64,000 nt of DNA from Bacteroidota bacterium (GTDB lineage Bacteria; Bacteroidota; Bacteroidia; Bacteroidales; CAIWKO01). The notes beneath the pieces are model-generated. The model searched no databases. It was not told the origin of the DNA and worked only from the letters and a program-made list of their open reading frames with translations. Location: assembly GCA_037133915.1 (NCBI GenBank), contig JBAXND010000003.1, positions 1-64,000 of the forward strand. Direction: 5' to 3'. Positions 53,900 through 63,587 of this stretch are shown piece by piece; position 1 is the stretch's first letter, and every line of letters starts with the position of its first letter. Made by a program: the position numbers and the translations under genes.

Positions 53900-56056
53900 A
53901 TGGATATCAGCGAATTCAGGAAAAAACATGCACTGCTGCACTCTTGGAGTTATGTCCCGGCTCCGATTGATAAAGGTTATAACAATCGTACACTCTATGT
54001 GAATGTTGGCGATGGTACTATCAAGGAAAAGCCCGTCAACAAAGAGATGAAAGATAAATTTGTGGGAGGAAAAGGATTCGGACTCAAACTGCTTTGGGAT
54101 GCAACAAAACCTGATACCAAATGGACTGATCCTGAAAATGAAATCGTGATAAATACCGGTCCGGTTTGCGGAATTACACAGTATTCCGGAACAGGAAAAT
54201 CAATAGTGGTAGCCATTTCACCGCAAACAGATATCGTTGTCGATTCAAATGTTGGCGGCTTTTTCGGACCCTTCCTTAAATTTGCCGGCTTTGACAGCAT
54301 GGAACTGCAGGGGAAATCCGATAAGGAAATAATGATTTTTGTAGATGGTAACAACCATACCATCGAAATTTATGATGCTACCAATATGCCTTCCGATAGT
54401 CATGTGCTTGCTGAAGTTCTTACAGACGAGCTGGCAATTGATGATAATGGCCGCAAATACGTTTCTGTTGTATCTGCCGGTACGGCTGCCGACCACTCGC
54501 TGATTGGGATGCTTAACTTTAGTTTCTTTGATTCAAAACGTAAACTGGTCAGGCTGAAACAGGCTGGACGCGGCGGTATTGGAACAGTACTGCGCGATAA
54601 AAAAATTAAAGCCATCGTGGGTCGTGTTGATTCTGTTAAAGGAAATGCAAATAACGTGGTCAACCTCGAAGCCATCATGGAGCGCGGAAAACGTTTCAAC
54701 AAAGAGATGCGCGAACTCGACGACAAACAGTGCGAAATGCGTTCCAAAGGAACAGCCCATCTTACCAACGTAATGAACGACTATGACCTGCTGCCCGTTC
54801 ATAATTTCAAATTCGGAAGTCATCCCGATTACATGAAGATTCACGGTGAAGTTTGGAAATCATTCTTTACTCAAAATATGCCCGACGGTTGCTGGATTGG
54901 ATGTAACATGGCTTGTGCAAAGGCCGTTGATAATTTCCCGCTGAAAACCGGACCTTACAAAGGACAGAAAGTTATTGTCGACGGACCGGAATATGAAACA
55001 ACTTCTTCATTGGGCTCTATTGCAGGCATCTTTGATCCCGAATGGACCATCGAAGCAAACTTCTATTGCGATACCTATGGCGTATGCACTATCAGCTGGG
55101 GCACCATCCTTGGCTTTGTGATGGAATGCTACGAAAACGGCATATTGAACAAAGAACGCACCGGCGGTCTTGACCTCAGCTTTGGAAGTAAAGATGATGC
55201 CATGGAATTACTCCACCAATGTTCGCGTGGTGAAGGCTTTGGCGTGATTGCCGGACAAGGTGTGCTGAAGATGAAACAACTGTTTGCCAAAAACGGTTGG
55301 GGCGATCCACAGTTTATGCAGGATATCGGTATGGAAAACAAAGGACTTGAATATTCGCAGTATGTGTCAAAGGAATCCTTGGCACAGCAGGGTGGATATG
55401 CCATGACTAACAAAGGTCCGCAACACGACGAAGCATGGCTGATATTTATGGATATGGTGAATAACCAAATCCCCACCTTTGAAGCAAAAGCAGAAGCGCT
55501 GCATTATTTCCCGATGTTCCGCACATGGTTTGGATTACAAGGTTTGTGTAAACTCCCTTGGAATGATGTGGAACCCGAAAGCAACAAAGAAGCAAAAGAA
55601 CCCGCCAAGGTTCCCGAACACGTTGACAATTACCTGGCAATCTATAAAGCCGTTACCGGCAATGATCTCGACAATAAAGAACTGGTGCTGCAGAGCGAGC
55701 GCGTCTATAATTTCCAGCGCATCTTCAATATCCGTCGCGGATACGGTCTGCGTAAGCATGATGCACAGCCTTATCGTGCTTGCGGTCCTGTTACCAAAGA
55801 GGAATACGAATCGCGCGCCGAACGCTACGACAAACAAATGAAAGAGCTGATCGGCATTGATCCCGAAGGAAAGTCAACGGAAGAAAAAATGGCAATCACG
55901 CGTAATTATCGCGAAGATCGTTATGAGCAACTGCTGGATGCCGTATATTTCCGCCGCGGATGGACTAAAAACGGAGTTCCCAAAATCGACCATCTCAAAA
56001 AGATTGGAATGGACTTGCCCGAGGTGCTTTCAATCGTTGAAAACAAACAGGATTAA
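53900..56056 (+). CDS. Tungsten-type aldehyde:ferredoxin oxidoreductase
   Basis: A 718-residue member of the AOR family, longer than the roughly 600 residues of Pyrococcus AOR because of a C-terminal extension of about 120 residues. The N-terminal domain binds the bis-pterin cofactor (GGKGFGLKLLWD, GPVCGITQYSGTGK, QAGRGGIGTVLRDKKIKAIVG). The 4Fe-4S ligands appear as C331-x3-C335-x3-C339 and C550 (GLCKLPW). The first spacing is one longer than the usual CxxCxxxC. It would oxidise an aldehyde, or reduce an acid, with ferredoxin. It likely depends on cofactor made by the moa/moe genes at 15-20 kb. Confidence 0.93.
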   Translation: MDISEFRKKHALLHSWSYVPAPIDKGYNNRTLYVNVGDGTIKEKPVNKEMKDKFVGGKGFGLKLLWDATKPDTKWTDPENEIVINTGPVCGITQYSGTGKSIVVAISPQTDIVVDSNVGGFFGPFLKFAGFDSMELQGKSDKEIMIFVDGNNHTIEIYDATNMPSDSHVLAEVLTDELAIDDNGRKYVSVVSAGTAADHSLIGMLNFSFFDSKRKLVRLKQAGRGGIGTVLRDKKIKAIVGRVDSVKGNANNVVNLEAIMERGKRFNKEMRELDDKQCEMRSKGTAHLTNVMNDYDLLPVHNFKFGSHPDYMKIHGEVWKSFFTQNMPDGCWIGCNMACAKAVDNFPLKTGPYKGQKVIVDGPEYETTSSLGSIAGIFDPEWTIEANFYCDTYGVCTISWGTILGFVMECYENGILNKERTGGLDLSFGSKDDAMELLHQCSRGEGFGVIAGQGVLKMKQLFAKNGWGDPQFMQDIGMENKGLEYSQYVSKESLAQQGGYAMTNKGPQHDEAWLIFMDMVNNQIPTFEAKAEALHYFPMFRTWFGLQGLCKLPWNDVEPESNKEAKEPAKVPEHVDNYLAIYKAVTGNDLDNKELVLQSERVYNFQRIFNIRRGYGLRKHDAQPYRACGPVTKEEYESRAERYDKQMKELIGIDPEGKSTEEKMAITRNYREDRYEQLLDAVYFRRGWTKNGVPKIDHLKKIGMDLPEVLSIVENKQD

Positions 56057-56075
56057 CGTATCTTAACGTAAATTA

Positions 56076-56102
56076 ACGCTTCCTTCGGGAGGCGTTTTTT
56101 TT
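56076..56102 (+). terminator. Rho-independent terminator with TTCG loop
   Basis: ACGCTTCC, tetraloop TTCG, GGAGGCGT, then a run of T. TTAACG words repeat three times just upstream. Confidence 0.9.
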
Positions 56103-56118
56103 ACACCATATTTTTTGG

Positions 56119-56126
56119 TATTTTTG
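56119..56126 (+). promoter_or_regulatory. -7 box for ppnP
   Basis: TATTTTTG fits the consensus 57 nt before the ATG at 56184. Confidence 0.35.
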
Positions 56127-56183
56127 GCTGTGCGTTTTATTGACGCTCACAGTTCATACTATTAATTCTTCAAACAGATAATT

Positions 56184-56465
56184 ATGTTTAAAACAAACGA
56201 ATATTTCGACGGGAAAGTTAAATCCATTGCTTTTTCAATGCCCGAAGGTCCGGCAACCATTGGCGTTATGGCCGCAGGCGATTATGAATTCGGCACTTCA
56301 TCGGTTGAATACATGACGGTAACAAGCGGTGCTCTCACCGTAAAATTGCCCGGTGCTGCTGAATGGAAAGTATTCAGCGCAGGCGAAACGTTTATTGTAG
56401 AGACCAACACAAAATTTCAGTTAAAGGTTGCAACCGATACATCCTATCTGTGCCTTTACAGGTAA
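56184..56465 (+). CDS. ppnP: Pyrimidine/purine nucleoside phosphorylase PpnP
   Basis: A 93-residue cupin-fold protein of the former DUF1255/YaiE family. [33 protein letters not shown] and [19 protein letters not shown] are the family segments, and the length is exact. In E. coli PpnP cleaves several nucleosides phosphorolytically. It is followed after 25 nt by the GNAT-like gene. Confidence 0.94.
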   Translation: MFKTNEYFDGKVKSIAFSMPEGPATIGVMAAGDYEFGTSSVEYMTVTSGALTVKLPGAAEWKVFSAGETFIVETNTKFQLKVATDTSYLCLYR

Positions 56466-56490
56466 TTGCTTTTTGCGTTAATTAACGATT

Positions 56491-57609
56491 ATGGGAATTG
56501 AAGTCAGACGTGTCAGTTCAAAAAGTGAACTGAGACAATTTATTTACCTGCCCGAAAAGATACATGGCGGCCACGAAAACTGGCTTCCACCTTTGTATGT
56601 TGATGAATGGAATTTCTTTGATCCGAAAAAGAATAAATCTTTCGGCTACTCAGAAACAATACTTGTAATTGCATACCGCGAAGGTAGGGCAGTGGGGCGC
56701 ATTATGGGTATCATCAACAAAAGATACAATGAGCTGAAAGGGGAGAACAATGCCCGTTTCGGATACCTTGAATGCTATAACGACCCGGAAATTTCTCATG
56801 TATTGCTACATTTCATTGAACGCTGGGCAAAAGAATACAAATGCAACAGAATTGTCGGTCCTTACGGTTTTTCCGATAAAGACCCTCAGGGTTTTATGGT
56901 TGAGGGTTTTGAACATCCGCCTTTGATAGCTGCCGCATGCAACTGGCCGTGGATAGTGCCTTTGCTTGAGGCCGAAGGCTATACAAAAGAAGTAGATTGC
57001 CTGGTGTTCATGTTTCGTATTCATGACAATCTGCCTCCCCTTTACGGTCGCATCAATGAAAGAGTGGAGAAGCGCGAAGGCATCAGTCTTGTTGAGTTCT
57101 CGTCAAAGAAGCAGATGAAACCATACATCATTCCTATCTTCAGGCTGATGAATGAAACCTATAGCGAGCTCTATGGATTTGTTCCCCTCGAAGAACAGGA
57201 AATGAAGGACTTTGCTGCCCGTTATATGCCCATTCTGGATCCGCGTTTTATTAAAGCGGTTGAGTATAAAGGCGAAATGGCTGCTTTCATCATAGGCATT
57301 CCAAGCATGACTAAAGGTATTCAGAAATCAAAAGGACGACTCTTGCCGTTTGGATTATTCCATATATTGTCTGCAGCCAGAAAAACAAAACAGATAGACC
57401 TGATGTTAGGCGCCGTGAAGAATTCTTTGCAGGGACAGGGTTTGGAAATCCTGATGGCACTGAAACTGATGGAATCCATGAAAACGGCGGGATTTGAGCA
57501 AATAGAGATTCATCTTGTGCTCGAAACCAATCATCGTATGATAGCCGAAATGAATCGCATAGGAGCAAGTATTCATAAGCGTTTCAGAGTGTTTGGCAAA
57601 GACCTTTGA
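56491..57609 (+). CDS. GNAT-fold acyltransferase-like protein of unknown substrate
   Basis: A 372-residue protein of a family common in Bacteroidota but without a known activity. The N-terminal part (VRRVSSKSELRQFIYLPEKI) and the central RIVGPYGFSDKDPQGFMVEGF are characteristic. The C-terminal part (LGAVKNSLQGQGLEILMALKL, LETNHRMIAEMNRIGA) resembles the acyl-CoA-binding half of a GNAT domain, so the protein probably has two GNAT-like halves. Cytoplasmic; the substrate is not deducible. Confidence 0.8.
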   Translation: MGIEVRRVSSKSELRQFIYLPEKIHGGHENWLPPLYVDEWNFFDPKKNKSFGYSETILVIAYREGRAVGRIMGIINKRYNELKGENNARFGYLECYNDPEISHVLLHFIERWAKEYKCNRIVGPYGFSDKDPQGFMVEGFEHPPLIAAACNWPWIVPLLEAEGYTKEVDCLVFMFRIHDNLPPLYGRINERVEKREGISLVEFSSKKQMKPYIIPIFRLMNETYSELYGFVPLEEQEMKDFAARYMPILDPRFIKAVEYKGEMAAFIIGIPSMTKGIQKSKGRLLPFGLFHILSAARKTKQIDLMLGAVKNSLQGQGLEILMALKLMESMKTAGFEQIEIHLVLETNHRMIAEMNRIGASIHKRFRVFGKDL

Positions 57610-57666
57610 AATATTTTCCCCGGAAAATCATCACAACAAATATGCCGCTCAAACGGTGGATAAATG

Positions 57667-57674
57667 TATATTTG
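57667..57674 (+). promoter_or_regulatory. -7 box for the EEP-family gene
   Basis: TATATTTG matches the consensus 20 nt before the ATG at 57695, which therefore is the probable start. Confidence 0.45.
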
Positions 57675-57694
57675 TGCTGATTCCGTTTATCCGT

Positions 57695-58570
57695 ATGCAT
57701 ATCAGAAAAACCACATGCCTGCTTTTATTATTGTTGCTGATTGCAACAGTTAACGGGTATTCTCAGCAGGGACCTGACAGCCCGACGATAGGAGTGATGA
57801 CTTACAATATCCGTTACAACGATGGTTCCGTTGGCATGTTCTCATGGGAAAACAGAAAGGTGCTGCTTCTGAAACTGATTAAAGATGAAAAGCCTGCTTT
57901 GCTTGGGATGCAGGAAGTTGTAAAGGAACAGCTCGATTATCTTTCTAAAGAACTGCCAGCATACAAATCGTTTGGTGTTGGCCGTGAAGATGGAAAACAA
58001 GCGGGAGAATATGCGCCCGTATTTTATGATTCCAACCGGTTTCAGATTATGGACAGTGGCTATTTCTGGCTCTCTGCTACGCCCGGCATTCCTAAGTTAG
58101 GATGGAATGCATCATGCATTCGTATTGTAACATGGGTGAAATTATCCGACAAACTTTCAGGAAAACAATGTTGGTTTTTCAACACGCACTTTGATCATGT
58201 GGGGCAACGTGCCCGTCGCAAGAGCGCGGTATTGCTGCTGCATAAAATATCGGAAATTTGTGGTGAGTCGGATGTAATAGTTACGGGCGATTTTAACCTC
58301 AGCAGCAAAAATATTGTTTACCGGAGGCTTACCAATAAAATCAATGGTCTCGCAGATACCAAAAAAATATCTGAAACCGGACATTCAGGTCCCAACGGCT
58401 CTTTCGTGGGATTTCCTTATATGACGAGAAAGCACAGCGATATTGATATGATATTAATTCGTCGCGGAAGCGCGCGTGTGCTCAATCACAAAACAATTGA
58501 TTACGAACATTCGGGTACGTACCCATCCGATCACTTGCCCGTAATCACAACCATTTTATTTAGTAAATAA
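57695..58570 (+). CDS. Secreted endonuclease/exonuclease/phosphatase (EEP) family protein
   Basis: A 291-residue exported protein with a signal peptide (ending GYSQQ). The EEP catalytic residues are visible in order: GVMTYNIRYN, LLGMQEV (metal-binding Glu), NTHFDHVG, VIVTGDFNL (Asp and Asn), and YPSDHLPV (general-base His). Members cleave phosphodiester or phosphomonoester bonds in nucleic acids, inositol phosphates or lipids; this secreted subgroup has no settled substrate. Confidence 0.9.
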   Translation: MHIRKTTCLLLLLLLIATVNGYSQQGPDSPTIGVMTYNIRYNDGSVGMFSWENRKVLLLKLIKDEKPALLGMQEVVKEQLDYLSKELPAYKSFGVGREDGKQAGEYAPVFYDSNRFQIMDSGYFWLSATPGIPKLGWNASCIRIVTWVKLSDKLSGKQCWFFNTHFDHVGQRARRKSAVLLLHKISEICGESDVIVTGDFNLSSKNIVYRRLTNKINGLADTKKISETGHSGPNGSFVGFPYMTRKHSDIDMILIRRGSARVLNHKTIDYEHSGTYPSDHLPVITTILFSK

Positions 58571-58610
58571 AGAACTGGAATTTTGTTTCAGAAATGAAAT
58601 TGAAAAGAAT

Positions 58611-60236
58611 TTAGTTGAACGCTATTTTATTAAAATAAAAAACGGTTCGCTTACTTTTATTCTTCGCATCCGAGTTGCGTATTTTCTGATATCCGTAAGA
58701 AATGAAGTAATTTCCATACCAGAATTCCATGTCGCTGTTATAGTCCGATACCAGCTGGTCGCCCGAATAATTCGTCTCAATTTTTGTATAATCTTTCCCT
58801 TCCACCACGGTGTTTCCATGAATTACTTTCGATGCAATTTCACCCGCATTGCTGTACATCATAACAATATCTTCCCCGTCAAACAAGGTTTCTACGCGTT
58901 GCTTCAGGTTATACGTAAGAATGTTTCCAATCTCAAAACTATTGTCCCACAATAATTTTCCTTCAGCATCAAAACACACAATAATGGCATGAGTGTAGCG
59001 GTAGCCGTCGAACACCGAGTAGGATGTAGTTTGTGGCCGTCCGTAGGCGTCGTAGGTTGTATAACTGACCGTATGATATTCCGGGTAATAGGCTTCGGCA
59101 ATCATAATGGATTTATCGCCTCGCTGAATAATATCGTGCACCAGCAACGAATAATCAATAGACATTTCTTTTCCTTTGGCGGCCTGTCTGATCGCCTTTT
59201 TTTTCATGCGCAGCGCACTTTTTGCATTTAGAAAATTGTAAAAATTCTTGAATGTGGAGAAGTTGTAGAACTTTACAAAATCTTGTTTCCCGTCCGTTAA
59301 ACGCGTAATATAAATACCTGTTGATGATTCTGAAAAGCCCGAAGATGCAGGATTTGCGGAATATCCTTTTGTGAAATTATTATACGTGCCAATTACAAGC
59401 AATTTATTATTTTCGAGAGGAATAATGTTGGCAGAATTGAATTTGCGTTTAACATCATTGCTTTGTATACGTAGTTGTCCGGCAGAATTCCCGTTGCCCG
59501 TATAACTGCATAAATACATGTAATTCTCCCTTTTCGGGATATGATTTTTAACCACGGCATACAACACCTTTCCTGCTGAATCGCTTCTTAATTGTGAAAC
59601 GTACGCCTGACCGTCAATTACAGGCGATGCGTTTTTAATCGTGCCGGTTTCTAAGTCGAGTGCGAAAAGCGAAGCATGATATTTGATTACGTTTACACCG
59701 GCAATTACCGGTATCAGTGTTATTGAAAGCAGTGTTTGTGCGAATACCTGCGAACGTTTAGGTGTGGTTCTTCCGCTGAGCCATGCAATATTTCCAACTA
59801 CACGAAAATCGGTGATGTATGAATTGTCGGGGTTTACCCCCGATACTATTTTCGATGTGCCGCTTCCAATATCCATTTTCAGCACCTGAAAATCACTCTT
59901 GCTGTTTTTTTTGTCATATGATTTTGCGAACAGCAGATATAAGGTTGAGTCGTTTTTATCTACCGCCTTCAATTTCATATTATCGCTTATCTCTATCACA
60001 CGATGCCATAATTCGCGAAAATTGACATCGTAAAGTGTAAAAAACCATTGCTTATTTTGGGCGGCAGTACGCTCATTGCTTAGATAATAAAGCAGAACAC
60101 CATTTTTGCCGAAAGGCATGATACGATAGGAATCTGACCCCGATTTTGATTCTATCTCTACGCGCATAGGTTTTTCCTGACCATAGAGACCGCTGAAGAG
60201 CAACATGTAAATCAGAAAAAGAATATTTTTTTTCAT
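58611..60236 (-). CDS. Secreted protein of unknown function, propeller-like
   Basis: A 541-residue protein with a signal peptide (ending GLYGQ). The remainder has the repeating beta-strand character of a propeller (for example LYDVNFRELWHRVIEI and VCFDAEGKLLWDNSFEIGN), ending in ISYGYQKIRN. Proteins like it are frequent in Bacteroidota, but I recognise no named family and no catalytic motif. The ATG at 60236 is used, since a longer TTG-initiated frame would put residues before the signal peptide. It is convergent with the EEP gene. Confidence 0.7.
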   Translation of the reverse strand: MKKNILFLIYMLLFSGLYGQEKPMRVEIESKSGSDSYRIMPFGKNGVLLYYLSNERTAAQNKQWFFTLYDVNFRELWHRVIEISDNMKLKAVDKNDSTLYLLFAKSYDKKNSKSDFQVLKMDIGSGTSKIVSGVNPDNSYITDFRVVGNIAWLSGRTTPKRSQVFAQTLLSITLIPVIAGVNVIKYHASLFALDLETGTIKNASPVIDGQAYVSQLRSDSAGKVLYAVVKNHIPKRENYMYLCSYTGNGNSAGQLRIQSNDVKRKFNSANIIPLENNKLLVIGTYNNFTKGYSANPASSGFSESSTGIYITRLTDGKQDFVKFYNFSTFKNFYNFLNAKSALRMKKKAIRQAAKGKEMSIDYSLLVHDIIQRGDKSIMIAEAYYPEYHTVSYTTYDAYGRPQTTSYSVFDGYRYTHAIIVCFDAEGKLLWDNSFEIGNILTYNLKQRVETLFDGEDIVMMYSNAGEIASKVIHGNTVVEGKDYTKIETNYSGDQLVSDYNSDMEFWYGNYFISYGYQKIRNSDAKNKSKRTVFYFNKIAFN

Positions 60237-60685
60237 CACAAAAGCTATATGGAATGCAAAGTTCGACTTTTTTAGCAAAAGAAAACCATCCCTGCTGCTC
60301 GAGCGGGGATGGTAAAAATAATACTATGAAAAAAATCAATCTCAAATGTACGTTTTAATAAGCTGCTTGTCAAGTGCCCTCCATCGACTAAAATGCTTAA
60401 TTAGTCTATAGAAATGATGTTTCTATCGCATGATATTATGGATTCGTTCTAAATAATCCTGAAAACTACAATTTAATATTTTTTATTTGTAATATTTATG
60501 TGACATGGATGTTTGATGATTGTGCGTAACACTTTTTTGCAAAAAAGTATTACTTTTTTTCGCGCCACGGAATTCGGCACAGCACTGTTCAAACACAAAG
60601 CGCCGTGCATTATTTTTTCACTTTCAGGCTTTGCCGTCTTGAAAAAATCATGTAGGTTTGATGTCTTGTAAAGAGGACGAAGAAA
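60237..60685. other. 449-nt intergenic region before holB
   Basis: No gene is seen. It contains a hairpin at 60287-60314 (CCATCCC...GGGATGG) near the start of the minus-strand gene and a perfect 18-nt palindrome ACTTTTTTGC/GCAAAAAAGT at 60531-60548. No clear holB promoter is found; an AAGAGG word near 60670 may serve as its ribosome-binding site. Confidence 0.5.
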
Positions 60686-61867
60686 ATGAAGTTTGCAGAC
60701 ATAATCGGTCAGAATAAAACCAAAAATTATTTGGTGCGCACGGTTCGGAATTCACGCGTGAGTCATGCACAGCTTTTTTTAGGTCCGGAAGGCTCCGGCA
60801 AACTTGCACTGGCCTTGGCGTACGCTCAATATATTAACTGCGAGAACAAGGTCGATTTTGGCGATGATGCGGAGCTTATCGGCGATTCATGCGGCACATG
60901 CCCGTCATGTGTTAAATTTACCACACTGGCTCATCCCGACCTTCATTTTTTCTTTCCGGTGGCTACCAATAAAGACGTCACCAAAAAGCCGCAGGCAAAA
61001 CTATTCTTGCCCGTATGGCGCGAAGTGTTTTTGCGTACAAAAGGATATCTCAGCCTGAACGAATGGTATGATGAGCTCGGATTTGAAAACAAACAGGGTA
61101 TCATTAATGCCGATGATTGCGATGAGATTACAAAATCACTGGGATACAAAGCTTTTGAAGCTGAATATAAAATTGTGCTGATCTGGCATGCCGAAAAGCT
61201 CTTCCATTCGGCAGCCCCAAAAATTCTGAAAATACTTGAAGAACCACCCGAAAAAACGCTCTTTCTCTTAGTGTGCGGAAGCTTTGATTTACTGTTATCA
61301 ACCATTATAAGCCGCACACAAATGGTAAAAGTGCCCCGGCTTACGGATAAAGACATTATCAGCACACTTATCAATAATCACGGCTGCAGCGAAACCATTG
61401 CCCGGCGTATTGCTATACTTTGCAGCGGTAACATTACCGAAGCGCTTAAGCTTATTGATAAAACCGAGGAAGAAGATTTCAATTTTTCCCGCTTCCGCGA
61501 TTGGATGAGATATTGCTTCAAACCGGATGTTCGGGGAATGATATCGTTTTCAGACGAAATGGCTAAGGTGAGTCGCGAAGGACTTAAAAACTTCTTTGCT
61601 TATTCATTGCGGGTAACGCGCAATTGCCTGCTATATCACGGCAATGCCGGAAAACTCGTTAAGCTCGAAGGCGAAGAACTGGAATGGATTAGAGATAAAT
61701 TTCATCCGTTTATTAATACAGCCAATGCAACAAGTATAGAGGAAGAGTTTTCCAGAGCCATATTTCACCTGGAACGTAACGCAAATGCACGAATTCTGTT
61801 ACTCGACCTGTCATTCACCCTGGCAAGCCTGCTCAAAATTAAAGTGTCACAACCACAGTCTGCCTGA
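60686..61867 (+). CDS. holB: DNA polymerase III subunit delta'
   Basis: A 393-residue clamp-loader AAA+ protein. The N-terminus has GPEGSGK (residues 33-39, a P-loop-like motif), the Zn-binding region CGTCPSC, a Bacteroidota-typical insertion around residues 95-130, LKILEEPPEKTLFLL and the SRTQ sensor segment. With the gamma/tau and delta subunits it loads the sliding clamp. It is directly upstream of ricT, a conserved gene order also seen in Firmicutes (holB-yaaT). Confidence 0.94.
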   Translation: MKFADIIGQNKTKNYLVRTVRNSRVSHAQLFLGPEGSGKLALALAYAQYINCENKVDFGDDAELIGDSCGTCPSCVKFTTLAHPDLHFFFPVATNKDVTKKPQAKLFLPVWREVFLRTKGYLSLNEWYDELGFENKQGIINADDCDEITKSLGYKAFEAEYKIVLIWHAEKLFHSAAPKILKILEEPPEKTLFLLVCGSFDLLLSTIISRTQMVKVPRLTDKDIISTLINNHGCSETIARRIAILCSGNITEALKLIDKTEEEDFNFSRFRDWMRYCFKPDVRGMISFSDEMAKVSREGLKNFFAYSLRVTRNCLLYHGNAGKLVKLEGEELEWIRDKFHPFINTANATSIEEEFSRAIFHLERNANARILLLDLSFTLASLLKIKVSQPQSA

Positions 61868-61910
61868 GTCGTTTCATAAACTTTAGAGATATACTTGTAA
61901 ATATATTGTG

Positions 61911-61918
61911 TAAATTTG
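61911..61918 (+). promoter_or_regulatory. -7 box for ricT
   Basis: TAAATTTG is an exact consensus match 19 nt before the ATG at 61937. Confidence 0.45.
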
Positions 61919-61936
61919 CAGGTTAAACGCTAGGAT

Positions 61937-63037
61937 ATGAGCAACGAAAAGAATGAATTTTTTACAAGGGGATGCTCTCATCGGCCCAAATTAAACCATA
62001 AGAACGATAACCTGTTCAGCCACGGATGTTGCAGACGCAATTCCTATGACTGGTTGGGCGCTATCAAACTTCCGGCAGCTTGGGTTCCTTTTGATTTTGT
62101 TGAGGTAAGGTTCAAAAACAGCCGCAAGGATTTTTTCAAAGTTCCTCCCAAGTCTGATTTTGTTGTAGGTGATATCGTTGCCGTTGAGGCTTCGCCCGGG
62201 CATGATATCGGGATTATTACCCTCACCGGCGAGACCACCCGCCTGCAAATGAAAAAGAAAAAAGTAAATCCCGATACCTACGAAGGCAAAAAAGTATATC
62301 GTAAAGCACGGCCCTCAGATCTTGAAAAATGGATGTCGGCAGTGGTGCAGGAAAATACCACCATGGTCAAATCAAAACGCATCGTTCAGAAGCTTAATCT
62401 GCAGATGAAAATGAACGATGTGGAGTTTCAGGGAGATAACACCAAGGCAATTTTTTATTATACCGCCGAAGAACGCGTCGATTTCCGCGAACTTATCAAA
62501 GTACTCGCCGAAGAATTTGGCGTTCGCATTGAAATGAAACAGGTAGGTGTCAGACAGGAGGCAAGCAGTCTGGGAGGATTAGGCACTTGCGGCCGAGAAT
62601 TATGCTGCTCATCATGGCTCTATGATTTCAAATCCGTTTCCACTCATTCAGCCCGCGTACAACAGATTTCTGTAAATCCTCAGAAATTAGCAGGGCAATG
62701 CAGTAAGCTCAAATGCTGCCTGAACTATGAATTCGATACCTACCTCGATGCCAGCAGGGATATTCCTTCAGCCGACATTCTTATTAAAACGAAAAAAGGA
62801 ACGGCATCCTTCCAGAAGGCCGATGTGTTCAAAAAAGTTATTTGGTATTCATACGTAACCGATGTGAACAATCTGATTGCGATTCCACTCGATATCGTGA
62901 AAAAGATTATTGCCGATAATGCCAAAGGAATTATCCCCGACAAACTCGAACAATTTGTTGTGGTTAAAGAGAAAAAAGTGGATTTTGAAAATGCAGAAGA
63001 CGCGCTGAATCGCTTTGATCACCGCCGTAAAAAATAA
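61937..63037 (+). CDS. ricT: PSP1-domain protein RicT (YaaT)
   Basis: A 366-residue protein with a PSP1 C-terminal domain (about residues 90-290). The Cys-rich signatures LGTCGRELCCSSW and QCSKLKCCLNYE are characteristic. In Bacillus subtilis RicT joins RicA and RicF in an Fe-S complex that stimulates RNase Y and affects competence and sporulation; the role in Bacteroidota is less clear. The N-terminal 50 residues also carry Cys clusters (GCSHRPKLN, HGCCRRNSYDWL) typical of the Bacteroidota version. Confidence 0.93.
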   Translation: MSNEKNEFFTRGCSHRPKLNHKNDNLFSHGCCRRNSYDWLGAIKLPAAWVPFDFVEVRFKNSRKDFFKVPPKSDFVVGDIVAVEASPGHDIGIITLTGETTRLQMKKKKVNPDTYEGKKVYRKARPSDLEKWMSAVVQENTTMVKSKRIVQKLNLQMKMNDVEFQGDNTKAIFYYTAEERVDFRELIKVLAEEFGVRIEMKQVGVRQEASSLGGLGTCGRELCCSSWLYDFKSVSTHSARVQQISVNPQKLAGQCSKLKCCLNYEFDTYLDASRDIPSADILIKTKKGTASFQKADVFKKVIWYSYVTDVNNLIAIPLDIVKKIIADNAKGIIPDKLEQFVVVKEKKVDFENAEDALNRFDHRRKK

Positions 63038-63061
63038 TGCGTTTTCCACAATAACAAGCCA

Positions 63062-63580
63062 ATGAGAGTAAGGATGCACAATAATTTCATTCAATCCCGG
63101 GCGCGCAGAGTGCTTCAAAAATCCGTTTTATTGATGATGCCTTTCGTCGTTTTTTTTCTTACCGCATGCGATTCGAAAATGGTATATGAGAAAAATAAAA
63201 AAATGGATGAGGCAACATGGAACAGTACCGATATTGTGAAATTCAACGTCGCCATACCCGATACCGTTACCGGATATAACTATTATATCAATATCAGGAA
63301 TACTACCGATTACGGCTTTGCAAACCTGTTTATGTTCGTGAAAACAGTTTACCCCGACGGCAAAATTTCTGTGGATACGGTTGAATGTTATCTTGCCGAT
63401 ATTCAGGGACGATGGCTTGGTAAAGGGCAGGGTCGAATCATTGATAACAGGATACTTTTTCGTAAGAGCGTTCGCTTTCCTCAGGCCGGAGTTTATTCGT
63501 TTGAATACGAACAGGGAATGCGTGTAAACCAGCTTTACGGAATTGAAGACATCGGAATCAGAATAGAGAAATCAGAATAA
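63062..63580 (+). CDS. gldH: Gliding motility lipoprotein GldH
   Basis: A 172-residue lipoprotein with lipobox LTAC (Cys at residue 36) after a long signal sequence. The mature part shows the GldH pattern (W near residue 53, FNVAIPDTVTGYNYYINIRNTTDYGF, GIEDIGIRIEKSE at the end). GldH is needed for gliding in Flavobacterium and is linked to the T9SS/gliding apparatus, but it also occurs in non-gliding Bacteroidota. The order holB-ricT-gldH-PBP1A is conserved in the phylum. Confidence 0.92.
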   Translation: MRVRMHNNFIQSRARRVLQKSVLLMMPFVVFFLTACDSKMVYEKNKKMDEATWNSTDIVKFNVAIPDTVTGYNYYINIRNTTDYGFANLFMFVKTVYPDGKISVDTVECYLADIQGRWLGKGQGRIIDNRILFRKSVRFPQAGVYSFEYEQGMRVNQLYGIEDIGIRIEKSE

Positions 63581-63587
63581 TTATATT

